A stretch of 64,000 nt of DNA from Kineosporia babensis. Lineage in GTDB: Bacteria > Actinomycetota > Actinomycetes > Actinomycetales > Kineosporiaceae. The DNA is taken from NCBI RefSeq assembly GCF_021129305.1, contig NZ_JAJOMB010000013.1:124001-188000 (forward strand), written 5' to 3'. Position 1 is the stretch's first letter, and every line of letters starts with the position of its first letter. The translations under genes were made by a program, and so were the position numbers. Shown one piece after another: positions 32,584 through 40,236 of this stretch. Under the pieces are notes generated by a model. It searched no databases. It was not told the DNA's origin and saw only the letters and a program-made list of their open reading frames with translations.

Positions 32584-33831
32584 TCAGTTGCCCAGCACGC
32601 GCTGGAACTCGGAGCTGAACTCGGTCTCCTCGGTGCCCTCCAGCGCCCGGAAGACCTTGACCTTGGCCAGATCGGCCTCGGTCGGGAAGATGTTCGGGTT
32701 CTCGGCCAGCGCCTGCATCTCCTTGTCCGGGCTGGCCAGCATGACCTCCTGAGCGCCCTGGACCGGGCAGACGTAGCTCACGTAGGCGGCGACCTGGGCC
32801 GCCACCTCCGGGTCGTAGTAGTAGTTCATCAGCGCCTCGGCGTTCGCCTTGTGCGGCGAGCCGATCGGCACCAGCATGTTGTCGCTCCACATCGTGCCGC
32901 CGGCCTCGGGGATCGCGAACTCCCACTTGTCGCCGTTCTCGGCGTTCAGCGTGGTGATGTCGCCCGACCAGGCGATCACCGCGAGCGCATCCCCGGAGAT
33001 CAGGTCCTGGGTGTAGGAGTTGCCCTTGACCTGGCGGATCTGGCCGCTGGAGAGCTGCTCGTCGAGAACGTCCAGGGCGTTGCCGAACTGATCGGCGGTG
33101 AACGCGCCGGAGGGGTCCACGCCCTGCTGGAGCATGATCAGCCCGAGCGTGTCGCGCATCTCCGAGAGCACCTCGACCTTGCCCTTGAGCTCGGGCTTCC
33201 ACAGGTCGTCGACGCTCTTGAGCCCCTGCGGCAGCTTCTCCTTGTTCCAGGCCAGGCCGGCGTAGCCGGACTGCCAGGTCAGCGAGTACTTGCGGCCGTT
33301 GTCGTAGCTGACCGTCTTCAGGTTCTCGAGCAGGTTCCCGGCGTTCGGGATCCTGGCCTGGTCCAGCTCCTGCGCGTACTTCTGCTGGATCACCCGGGCG
33401 GCCATGTAGTCGGTGAAGACCACGATGTCCTGGCCGATGTCCTGCCCGTTGCGCAGCTGACCCTGGATCTTGGCGTAGTACGAGTCGTTGTCCTCGATCG
33501 CCTCGTCGTAGCTGGCCTTGATCCCGGTCTCCTGGGAAAAGGCCTGCAGCGTGGGGTATGTCTTGGTGCTCTCGTCGTAGTCCAGGTACAGCGTCCAGTT
33601 GGCCCAGTTGACCACCTTCTCGGAGGCGGACTTGTCCTGCACCGCCGAGGGCTCCTCGTCGCTGCCGCCGGAACTGGCCGGGGCCGAGGTACCGCAGGCG
33701 GCGAGGGCGGCGCCGAGCCCGACGGTACCCGCGCCGGTGAACAGTGATCGGCGGCTGAATCGCCCGGCCGCCTGTTGCGCGCGGATCACGGCCGCGGCTT
33801 CGGGGGAGAGGGGTCGGCGGCGCTGGGTCAT
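32584..33831 (-). CDS. potD: polyamine-binding lipoprotein PotD
   Basis: 415 aa. A twin-arginine signal (FSRRSLFTGAG, Arg27-Arg28) ends at a lipobox with Cys46 (LAAC), so it should be exported folded and lipid-anchored. The type 2 periplasmic binding domain has VVNWANWTLYLD, DIVVFTDYMAARVI and WSGDITTLNAENG, the pattern of spermidine/putrescine-binding proteins. ATG 33831 has AAAGGA 10 nt upstream. First gene of potDABC; a repeat-containing leader lies upstream. Confidence 0.9.
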   Translation of the reverse strand: MTQRRRPLSPEAAAVIRAQQAAGRFSRRSLFTGAGTVGLGAALAACGTSAPASSGGSDEEPSAVQDKSASEKVVNWANWTLYLDYDESTKTYPTLQAFSQETGIKASYDEAIEDNDSYYAKIQGQLRNGQDIGQDIVVFTDYMAARVIQQKYAQELDQARIPNAGNLLENLKTVSYDNGRKYSLTWQSGYAGLAWNKEKLPQGLKSVDDLWKPELKGKVEVLSEMRDTLGLIMLQQGVDPSGAFTADQFGNALDVLDEQLSSGQIRQVKGNSYTQDLISGDALAVIAWSGDITTLNAENGDKWEFAIPEAGGTMWSDNMLVPIGSPHKANAEALMNYYYDPEVAAQVAAYVSYVCPVQGAQEVMLASPDKEMQALAENPNIFPTEADLAKVKVFRALEGTEETEFSSEFQRVLGN

Positions 33832-34367
33832 GAGACAGGAGTCCTTTCCTGGCACTTCGGTAGCGCACTTCGACAGCGCACTTTCGGCGGCACTTCGGCG
33901 GAGCGCTTTCGGGACCGGCCGGAGGGCGAGACCTCAGACCTAAGTGCGGAATTCGGCAGCGGCGCCGGTCTCGCACCACGTAGTTGATCTGCGCGGCGAC
34001 CAGCACTCGACAGCGGTGCGTCAGCGGCAGGAGGAACCGGGACGGATCGCCTCGGATACTGACACGGAGTAAAGATGCACGGCAAGGAGTCAGCGTAGGT
34101 TTCCGTGGCGTTTGCCAGGTAAAAGCAACGTGTTCGTTACCCACAGGCGGGGAAGGGCTTCGGAACCGAAACACAGAGCAACGGTCCCCCAGCCCTAGCG
34201 GGCCGGGAGGTGCCCCCAGAGGTGGCCGCCACCCAGCCACGACGTCCTCAATTCTGGTTTGCGGTTTCGTGAGCTGAAGCACGCCGTGGGCGAGGAAAGC
34301 GATCGTCCCGCCTCCCGAAACGACGGAATCTATTGTCAATCGCCCATAGCGCGGTCAAGATCGAGGG
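33832..34367. promoter_or_regulatory. divergent control region of potD and lrp/asnC
   Basis: About 535 bp with no gene. It must hold the potDABC promoter on the minus strand and that of the AsnC gene on the plus strand. Seen directly are an imperfect tandem repeat at 33851-33904 and, for the AsnC gene, TTGTCA (34333-34338) with AAGATC (34357-34362), an 18-bp spacer and a start codon only 5 nt later, so the mRNA may be leaderless. No certain AsnC operator was found. Confidence 0.4.
33851..33904. repeat. imperfect GCACTTCGG tandem repeat in the potD leader
   Basis: Four units of 12-15 bp start at 33851, 33865, 33878 and 33890, each built on GCACTTCGG or GCACTTTCGG. They lie 20 bp before the potD start codon and so are within its mRNA leader. 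Confidence 0.7.
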
Positions 34368-34859
34368 GTGACGCGCAAACCCGTACGGCCGGCCGGCCGC
34401 CCGCACGCCGCACAGCCGCTCGACGAGACCTCGAAGCAGATCATCGAGCAGCTGCAGGAAGACGGCCGGCGCCCTTACGCCGCGATCGGCAAGGCGGTGG
34501 GCCTGTCCGAAGCCGCGGTCCGGCAGCGCGTACAGCGCCTGCTGGACAACGGAGTCATGCAGATCGTCGCCGTCACCGATCCGCTGCAGGTGGGCTTCAC
34601 CCGGCAGGCGATGATCGGCGTCACCGTGCACGGGGAGATCGAGTCGGTCGCCGACGAGCTGTCGGCGATGACCGAGGTGGACTACGTGGTGGTCACCGCG
34701 GGCTCGTTCGACCTGCTGGTCGAGGTGGTCTGCGAGGACGACGACCACCTGCTCGAGGTGGTCAGCCGGCGGATCCGGGCGCTGCCCGGGGTCCGCGCCA
34801 CCGAGACCTTCGTCTATCTCAAGCTCCGCAAGCAGCTCTACAACTGGGGGACCCGTTGA
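34368..34859 (+). CDS. Lrp/AsnC family transcriptional regulator
   Basis: 163 aa. The helix-turn-helix is at about residues 17-60 (LDETSKQIIEQLQEDGRRPY, then AAIGKAVGLSEAAVRQRVQRL). The RAM effector domain follows (DPLQVGFTRQAMIGV, VTAGSFDLLVEVVCED). It probably senses an amino acid or amine and controls this locus. The GTG at 34368 is close to the putative promoter. Its stop overlaps the TTG start of the aminotransferase, so regulator and enzyme are coupled. Confidence 0.92.
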   Translation: MTRKPVRPAGRPHAAQPLDETSKQIIEQLQEDGRRPYAAIGKAVGLSEAAVRQRVQRLLDNGVMQIVAVTDPLQVGFTRQAMIGVTVHGEIESVADELSAMTEVDYVVVTAGSFDLLVEVVCEDDDHLLEVVSRRIRALPGVRATETFVYLKLRKQLYNWGTR

Positions 34860-36283
34860 CCACGACGCCCGAGAGCCCGACCGGCCCGACGAGCCCGCCG
34901 CAGGATGCGCTGACCCAGGCCCTGCAGGAGAAGGCGCGCGAGAACCTGTGGCTGCACTTCACCCGCCACTCAGGCTATTTCGCTCCCGAGCCGGAACCGG
35001 TACCGGTGATCGTCCGCGGCCGGGGCCACCACATCTTCGACTCCGAGGGCCGCAAGTACATCGACGGCCTGGCCGGGCTGTTCGTGGTCCAGGCCGGGCA
35101 CGGCCGTGAGCAACTGGCCGAGGCGGCGGCGAAACAGGCCAAGGAGCTGGCCTACTTCCCCCTTTGGTCGTACGCCACGCCCCCTGCGATCGAACTGGCC
35201 GACCGTTTGGCTCAGTACGCCCCCGGCGACCTGAACCGCGTCTTCTTCACCACCGGCGGCGGGGAGGCGGTGGAGAGCGCCTGGAAGCTGGCCAAGCAGT
35301 ACTGGAAGCTGAACGGCAAACCGCTGAAGACCAAGGTGATCTCCCGCTCGATCGCCTACCACGGCACCACTCAGGGCGCGCTGTCGATCACCGGTATCCC
35401 GGGTCTGAAGCAGATGTTCGAGCCGCTGGTCCCGGGTGCCTTCCGGGTGCCCAACACCAACATCTACCGGGCCGCGGAAGACCTGCGGGACGACCCGAAG
35501 CAGTTCGGCCGCTGGGCCGCCGACCGGATCGCCGAGGCGATCGAGTTCGAGGGCCCGGACACGGTGGCCGCGGTGTTCCTGGAGCCGGTGCAGAACGCCG
35601 GCGGTTGTTTTCCCGCGCCCCCGGGCTATTTCGAGCGGGTCCGCGAGATCTGCGACAAGTACGACGTGCTGCTGGTCTCGGACGAGACGATCTGCGCGTT
35701 CGGCCGGGTCGGTGGCATGTTCGCCTGCGCCGAGATGGGCTTCGTGCCCGACATGATCACCTGTGCCAAGGGCATGACCAGCGGCTACTCGCCGATCGGG
35801 GCGATGATCGCGAGCGATAGGCTGTTCGAGCCGTTCAAGGAGGGCACGAACTACTTCCCGCACGGCTACACCTTCGGTGGGCATCCGGTCTCCTCCGCGG
35901 TCGCGCTGGCCAACCTGGACCTGTTCGAGAGCGAAGGCCTGCTGGACAACGTCCGGCGCAACGCCCCGATCTTCCGCGCCACCCTGGAGAAGCTGCTCGA
36001 CCTGCCGATCGTCGGCGACGTGCGCGGCGAAGGCTTCTTCTACGGCATCGAACTGGTCAAGGACAAGACCACCCGAGCCACCTTCGACGAGGACGAGTCC
36101 GAGCGGCTGCTGCGGGGTTTCCTGTCCAAGGCGCTGTTCGAGGCCGGTCTGTACTGCCGGGCCGACGACCGGGGAGACCCGGTGATCCAGCTGTCCCCGC
36201 CGCTCACCCTGGGTCCGGCCGACTTCGACGAGATCGAGGGCATTCTGCGCTCGGTGCTGACACAGGCGTGGAACCAGCTGTGA
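34856..36283 (+). CDS. class III aminotransferase, putrescine/polyamine type
   Basis: 475 aa, PLP fold type I. The PLP lysine is in ITCAKGMTSGYSPIG; the motif VSDETICAFGR precedes it. The pattern matches the putrescine/beta-alanine-pyruvate (SpuC-like) group, which moves the amino group of putrescine to pyruvate giving 4-aminobutanal. The start is TTG 34856 overlapping the upstream stop as TTGA, with GGGGGA about 5 nt upstream. Neighbours (polyamine importer, PuuB-like oxidase, gabT, gabD) support an amine substrate. Confidence 0.87.
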   Translation: MTTTPESPTGPTSPPQDALTQALQEKARENLWLHFTRHSGYFAPEPEPVPVIVRGRGHHIFDSEGRKYIDGLAGLFVVQAGHGREQLAEAAAKQAKELAYFPLWSYATPPAIELADRLAQYAPGDLNRVFFTTGGGEAVESAWKLAKQYWKLNGKPLKTKVISRSIAYHGTTQGALSITGIPGLKQMFEPLVPGAFRVPNTNIYRAAEDLRDDPKQFGRWAADRIAEAIEFEGPDTVAAVFLEPVQNAGGCFPAPPGYFERVREICDKYDVLLVSDETICAFGRVGGMFACAEMGFVPDMITCAKGMTSGYSPIGAMIASDRLFEPFKEGTNYFPHGYTFGGHPVSSAVALANLDLFESEGLLDNVRRNAPIFRATLEKLLDLPIVGDVRGEGFFYGIELVKDKTTRATFDEDESERLLRGFLSKALFEAGLYCRADDRGDPVIQLSPPLTLGPADFDEIEGILRSVLTQAWNQL

Positions 36284-36302
36284 GCCCCACGGACAGAAGA
36301 TC

Positions 36303-37700
36303 GTGAACTACCGGTCGGTGTCGCTGTGGCTGGACCAGGCCGCGGCGGCTGGTGATCCGCTTCAGCCCCGCGCCGGGCTGGACGGAGATCTGGACGTGGA
36401 CGTCTGCATCGTCGGCGGCGGCCTGACCGGTCTGTGGACGGCGTACTACCTGCTCAAGGCCCGGCCGATGCTGCGGGTGGCGGTGCTCGAGGCACAGATC
36501 GCGGGGTTCGGGGCGAGCGGTCGCAACGGTGGCTGGTGTTCGGCCCTGTTCCCGTCCGGGGTCGAGGCGATGGCCCGCAAGCACGGGCTGGACCAGGCCC
36601 TGGCGATGCGCCGGGCGATGAACGAGACGGTGGACGAGGTCGGCCGGGTGGCCGCGGCGGAGGGCATCGACTGCCATTTCGAGCGCGGCGGCACCATCGA
36701 ACTGGCCCGCTCGCAGGTGCAGCTGGAACGCGTGCGCGCGGCCGTCGAGGCTGATCAGAAGCTCGGCGGGGTGGACGGATACCAATTATGGGACGTTGTG
36801 GAGACCGGCGAGCGGCTGCGGGCTGATCGGGTGGTCGGGGCCGGATACACCCCGAACTGCGCCCGGATTCAGCCCGCCTTCCTGGTGCGGGGTCTGGCCG
36901 AGAAGGTTGAGCAGCTCGGCGGGCTGGTCCTGGAACAGACTGCTGCGCTGGAGATTCTGCCGCGTTCTTCGGCCGGTGGCCCGCGCGTTCGCACGGCCCG
37001 GGGAACGGTGCGGGCCGAGCACGTGATCCGGGCGACCGAGGCCTGGACTTCGCAGCTGCCCGGGGCACGCCGGACGATCGCCCCGATCTACTCGCTGATG
37101 GTCGCGACCGAACCGTTGCCCCCGGAATTCTGGGCCGGCGTCGGCTTGTCGCGTGGAGAGACCTTCACCGATGCGCGGCATCTGGTGATCTACGGGCAGC
37201 GAACCAGGGACGATCGACTCGCCTTCGGTGGCCGCGGTGCGCCTTACCATTTCGGTTCCCGGATCAGACCGGACTTCGATCAGGATCCGAAGGTGTTCGC
37301 GGGGCTGCGGCAGACCTTGAACGGCCTGTTCCCGGCGCTGCGCGGCTTCGGCATCACCCATCGCTGGGGTGGCCCGCTCGGAATCGCCCGGGACTGGAAC
37401 GCCTCGGTGGGGCTGGACCGGTTCTCGGGAATCGGCTGGGCCGGAGGCTACGTGGGCGACGGGCTCTCGACCACGAACCTGGCCGGCCGGACGTTGCGCG
37501 ATCTGGTGCTGCAGCAGGAGACCGAGCTGGTGCAGCTGCCCTGGGTGGGACACCGCTCACCGAACTGGGAGCCGGAACCGCTGCGCTGGCTGGGCACCAA
37601 CGCCGGGCTGCGGGCGATGACCGCAGCCGACGCCGAGGAACGCCTGACCTCGCGTCCCTCGGTCGCCGCCCGCCTGATGTCGCCGCTACTGGGGCATTAG
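36303..37700 (+). CDS. FAD-dependent amine oxidoreductase, PuuB-like (DAO family)
   Basis: 465 aa. The FAD-binding motif VCIVGGGLTGLWTAYYL is at about residue 37, followed by GASGRNGGWCSALFP, typical of gamma-glutamylputrescine oxidase (PuuB/OrdL). The C-terminal FAD contact is GWAGGYVGDGLSTTNLAGR. It should oxidise an amine to an aldehyde, with ammonia and H2O2 or an electron acceptor. GTG 36303 is 19 bp after the aminotransferase. A rare leucine TTA codon occurs at 36786-36788. PuuA and PuuD are not in the window, so free amines rather than glutamylated ones may be the substrate. Confidence 0.87.
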   Translation: MNYRSVSLWLDQAAAAGDPLQPRAGLDGDLDVDVCIVGGGLTGLWTAYYLLKARPMLRVAVLEAQIAGFGASGRNGGWCSALFPSGVEAMARKHGLDQALAMRRAMNETVDEVGRVAAAEGIDCHFERGGTIELARSQVQLERVRAAVEADQKLGGVDGYQLWDVVETGERLRADRVVGAGYTPNCARIQPAFLVRGLAEKVEQLGGLVLEQTAALEILPRSSAGGPRVRTARGTVRAEHVIRATEAWTSQLPGARRTIAPIYSLMVATEPLPPEFWAGVGLSRGETFTDARHLVIYGQRTRDDRLAFGGRGAPYHFGSRIRPDFDQDPKVFAGLRQTLNGLFPALRGFGITHRWGGPLGIARDWNASVGLDRFSGIGWAGGYVGDGLSTTNLAGRTLRDLVLQQETELVQLPWVGHRSPNWEPEPLRWLGTNAGLRAMTAADAEERLTSRPSVAARLMSPLLGH

Positions 37701-37708
37701 GAGCTCTC

Positions 37709-38596
37709 CTAGAGATACGGCGTGCGGTAGCGCCAGCTGCCTTCGAGCCGGCCGACCGCAATCCCGGCCGCCGTGGCCACTCGCGCCGGACCGCCGGGCA
37801 ACAGCACTTGGGACAGAGCCCGCAGCACCCGCACCCAGTCGCCGGCCGCCTCCCGCAGCCCCCGGCCGGGCATGCCCTGCTTGCGGAACTTGCGGTACAG
37901 CACCACTTCGCCCACGCCGTAACCGCGCTCCTGCTCGAAGATCTGGCGCGGGCCGGTGCGGTAGCGGTAGTGCAGCACCGCGCCGGGGACGAAGGTGGCC
38001 GGCACCCCGGCGGCGGCCAGGCGCCAGGAGATGTCCAGGTCGTGCTGGGTGGGCAGCGACTCGTCGAAGCCCTTCACCTTGAGCACCGCCTCCCGCCGGG
38101 CGCCCATCGAGGCCCCGACCACCGCGGGCAGATAACCGCAGTACTTGTCGATCCGCTCGACCTGCAGCAGTTCTCGCCGGTCACGCACCTCCAGCGGGTT
38201 CAGCCGGAGCACGTCGAGCTGGCCGCCCACGTACGGTTCGGTGGCCATCGCCCGGGCCATCTTGTCCAGGTACCCGTCGGCCGCCAGGTCGTCGCTGTCC
38301 ATGAAGACGATGGCCTCGCCGGTGGTCTGCTCGATGCCGTGGTTCAGCCCGGAGGCCTGGAAACCGGGCTTCGGCACCCGCAGCACCCGGAAGTTCGGCA
38401 GCCGGTTCTGGAACTTCTGTGCGATCGCCACGGTGGCGTCGGTGGAGGCGTTGTCCACCACGACCACCTCCCACCAGCCCGCGTACTCCTGCCGGGCGAT
38501 GGAGTTCAGCGTGCGCTCCAGCGTGGCCGCGCTGTTGCGACAGGTCACGATCACGCTGAGGGTGGGCAGCGTCTCGGTCGGGTCGGCGGTGCTCAT
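37709..38596 (-). CDS. family 2 glycosyltransferase, copy B
   Basis: 295 aa, paralogue of the protein at 24135. LSVIVTCRNSAATLERTL, VVVVDNASTDAT and IVFMDSDDLAADGY correspond position by position to copy A; the C-terminal RTPYL end is also the same. The acceptor-side sequence differs more (RALSQVLLPGGPARVATAAG). The ATG at 38596 overlaps the aminotransferase stop, as in copy A. Only 8 bp separate its stop from that of the convergent oxidase gene, and no terminator is seen. Confidence 0.9.
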   Translation of the reverse strand: MSTADPTETLPTLSVIVTCRNSAATLERTLNSIARQEYAGWWEVVVVDNASTDATVAIAQKFQNRLPNFRVLRVPKPGFQASGLNHGIEQTTGEAIVFMDSDDLAADGYLDKMARAMATEPYVGGQLDVLRLNPLEVRDRRELLQVERIDKYCGYLPAVVGASMGARREAVLKVKGFDESLPTQHDLDISWRLAAAGVPATFVPGAVLHYRYRTGPRQIFEQERGYGVGEVVLYRKFRKQGMPGRGLREAAGDWVRVLRALSQVLLPGGPARVATAAGIAVGRLEGSWRYRTPYL

Positions 38597-39765
38597 GCGG
38601 TCTCCAGGTCGGGGGCGAAGAACTCGATGACTGCCTGCGAGACCCGGTTCAGGGTGTCCTCGTCCATGTACGGGTGCAGCGGCAGGGTCAGCACCTGTTG
38701 GGTGGCAGCCTCGGTCACCGGCATCTCACCACGCCGGCTGCCCGCATAGAAACTGAACTCGTGGGCGCCGAGGAAATGGATGCCGGTGGCGATGCCCCGG
38801 GCGTTCAGGTGCTCGATCAGGGCCTGGCGCCGGCCGCCGTCGCTCAGGCGCAGCACGTAGATGTACGGCGCCACGTCTTTCCATTCGGTGTCGAACAGCT
38901 TGATGTCGCCACGGGCAGCGAGCTCGGCGAAGGCCTTGTCGTAAGTCCGGCAGTATTCCTGGCGGTTGTGGATGAACTCGTCGGCCTTGGCGAGTTGGGC
39001 CAGGCCGATCGCGGCGGGGACGGAGCCGAGATGACAGCGGTAGCCCTGGCGGACGACGTCGAATTCCCAGTTGCGCTGGTTCTTGTACCTGGCGTCGGTG
39101 TCTGAGTCGATGCCGAGGTGACGCAGTTCGTGCAGGGCTTGGACGTCGGCGGGGTTGGAGGTGACGACTGCGCCGCCTTCGAGGGTGGTGATGGTCTTCA
39201 CCGGTCCGAAGCTGAAACAGGTGATGTCGCCGAACGAGCCGACTGCCCGGCCCTGGTTGTACGAACCGAAGGCGTGGGCGGCATCTTCGATGACGCGCAG
39301 GTTGTGCTTGGCGGCGATTTCCATCAGGCGGTCGAGTTGGCAGGGCAGGCCCAGGTAGTCGACGGCAAGGATGGCCTTGGTGCGCTCGGTGATCAGTTCC
39401 TCGACCCGGGCGGGGTCGATGCTGAGGTATTCGTCTTCGATGTCGCAGAAGACGATGTCGGCGCCGGTGCGGCTCATGGCTTGGTGACCGGCGACGTAGG
39501 TGAAGGCGGGGGCGATGACTTCGTCGCCGGGGCCGAGGCCGATGAGTCGGGCGGCGATGTGCAGGGCCTCGGTGCAGGAGTTGGTGGAGACGACTCGGCG
39601 TTCGTCCAGGTGGAGGAAGCGTTCTAGTTCGAGTTCGAACTCCCTGCTGAGTTTGCCCATGCCGAGCCAGCCGGCCTCCAGCGCGGACTGGGCTGCGGAG
39701 GCGACCTCGGCGCCGAGGTAAGGCCGGTAGACAGGCACACGATTCTCGGCGACTGGCGTGGACAT
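38593..39765 (-). CDS. DegT/DnrJ/EryC1/StrS aminotransferase, copy B
   Basis: 390 aa, paralogue of copy A (25004). PLP lysine K190 in SFGPVKTITT. ATG 39765 has AGGAG 5 nt upstream. Compared with copy A, the DNA is nearly identical in tracts (for example 38680-38770 and 38950-39230) and clearly diverged between them. Third codon positions in 39130-39640 are less uniformly G/C than in most neighbours. Copy B has a C-terminal end (FFAPDLETA) that copy A lacks. Same proposed role: amino-sugar formation for the coupled glycosyltransferase. Confidence 0.92.
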   Translation of the reverse strand: MSTPVAENRVPVYRPYLGAEVASAAQSALEAGWLGMGKLSREFELELERFLHLDERRVVSTNSCTEALHIAARLIGLGPGDEVIAPAFTYVAGHQAMSRTGADIVFCDIEDEYLSIDPARVEELITERTKAILAVDYLGLPCQLDRLMEIAAKHNLRVIEDAAHAFGSYNQGRAVGSFGDITCFSFGPVKTITTLEGGAVVTSNPADVQALHELRHLGIDSDTDARYKNQRNWEFDVVRQGYRCHLGSVPAAIGLAQLAKADEFIHNRQEYCRTYDKAFAELAARGDIKLFDTEWKDVAPYIYVLRLSDGGRRQALIEHLNARGIATGIHFLGAHEFSFYAGSRRGEMPVTEAATQQVLTLPLHPYMDEDTLNRVSQAVIEFFAPDLETA

Positions 39766-40236
39766 GGCTCTCCTGAAGGGGGATATGCGCTGGCGAAATG
39801 TTTACCCGAAAAGTTTTCCGGTGCCCCGGCGCAAGCCGCTCGGGACGGGGTCACCGTATCAACGAGTCAGGTTGCCCGAGAACACTTTCCACCCCGCTGA
39901 CCTGCGCTGTCTCCCGTAGCGTGAGAATTGCGCGGGGTTCGCCCAGGAGTGCGGGCAACTCTGACCTGACGTAAGGAAAGGGATTCGGGACGTTGGTCCG
40001 GGACCACCGTCCGTATATTGCATTTCACTTTGGGCAGTGTCGCGCCGCTTATTTCTGACGGCGCGTCAGGTTATCCCTGCGAATATGTCCGACCCAACCC
40101 TTACGTAAGGCCAGAAATAGTCTTACCGTGGGCTGCGACGGGTATTCCGGTGAATGTGTACTCTGGCCAAAACCCCCGCTGAGCAGGCCGATCCGATCTG
40201 CCCGGGTTCCGCCGGCGTTGAGGAGACGAAAGCCCG
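39766..40236. promoter_or_regulatory. divergent control region with three palindromes
   Basis: About 470 bp, no gene, less GC-rich than average. It holds a 25-bp near-perfect palindrome at 39989-40013 (arms GGACGTTGGTCC and GGACCACCGTCC, 11 of 12 paired), immediately followed by TATATT (40015-40020). A second palindrome is CTGACG-GCG-CGTCAG (40055-40069). A third is CCTTACGTAAGG (40099-40110); half of it recurs at 39970-39977. They probably control the GMC dehydrogenase gene, the DegT gene, or both. Confidence 0.5.

Noticed and set aside
30985-33747. 920-codon open frame on the plus strand across potB, potA and potD.
   Set aside because: Antisense to three clear genes; composition (Gln, Arg, His, Gly, Leu) is that of a reversed GC-rich coding strand.
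34334-34339. Perfect TTGACA on the minus strand upstream of the potD region.
   Set aside because: No -10 hexamer at 16-19 bp, and it is about 500 bp from the potD start.
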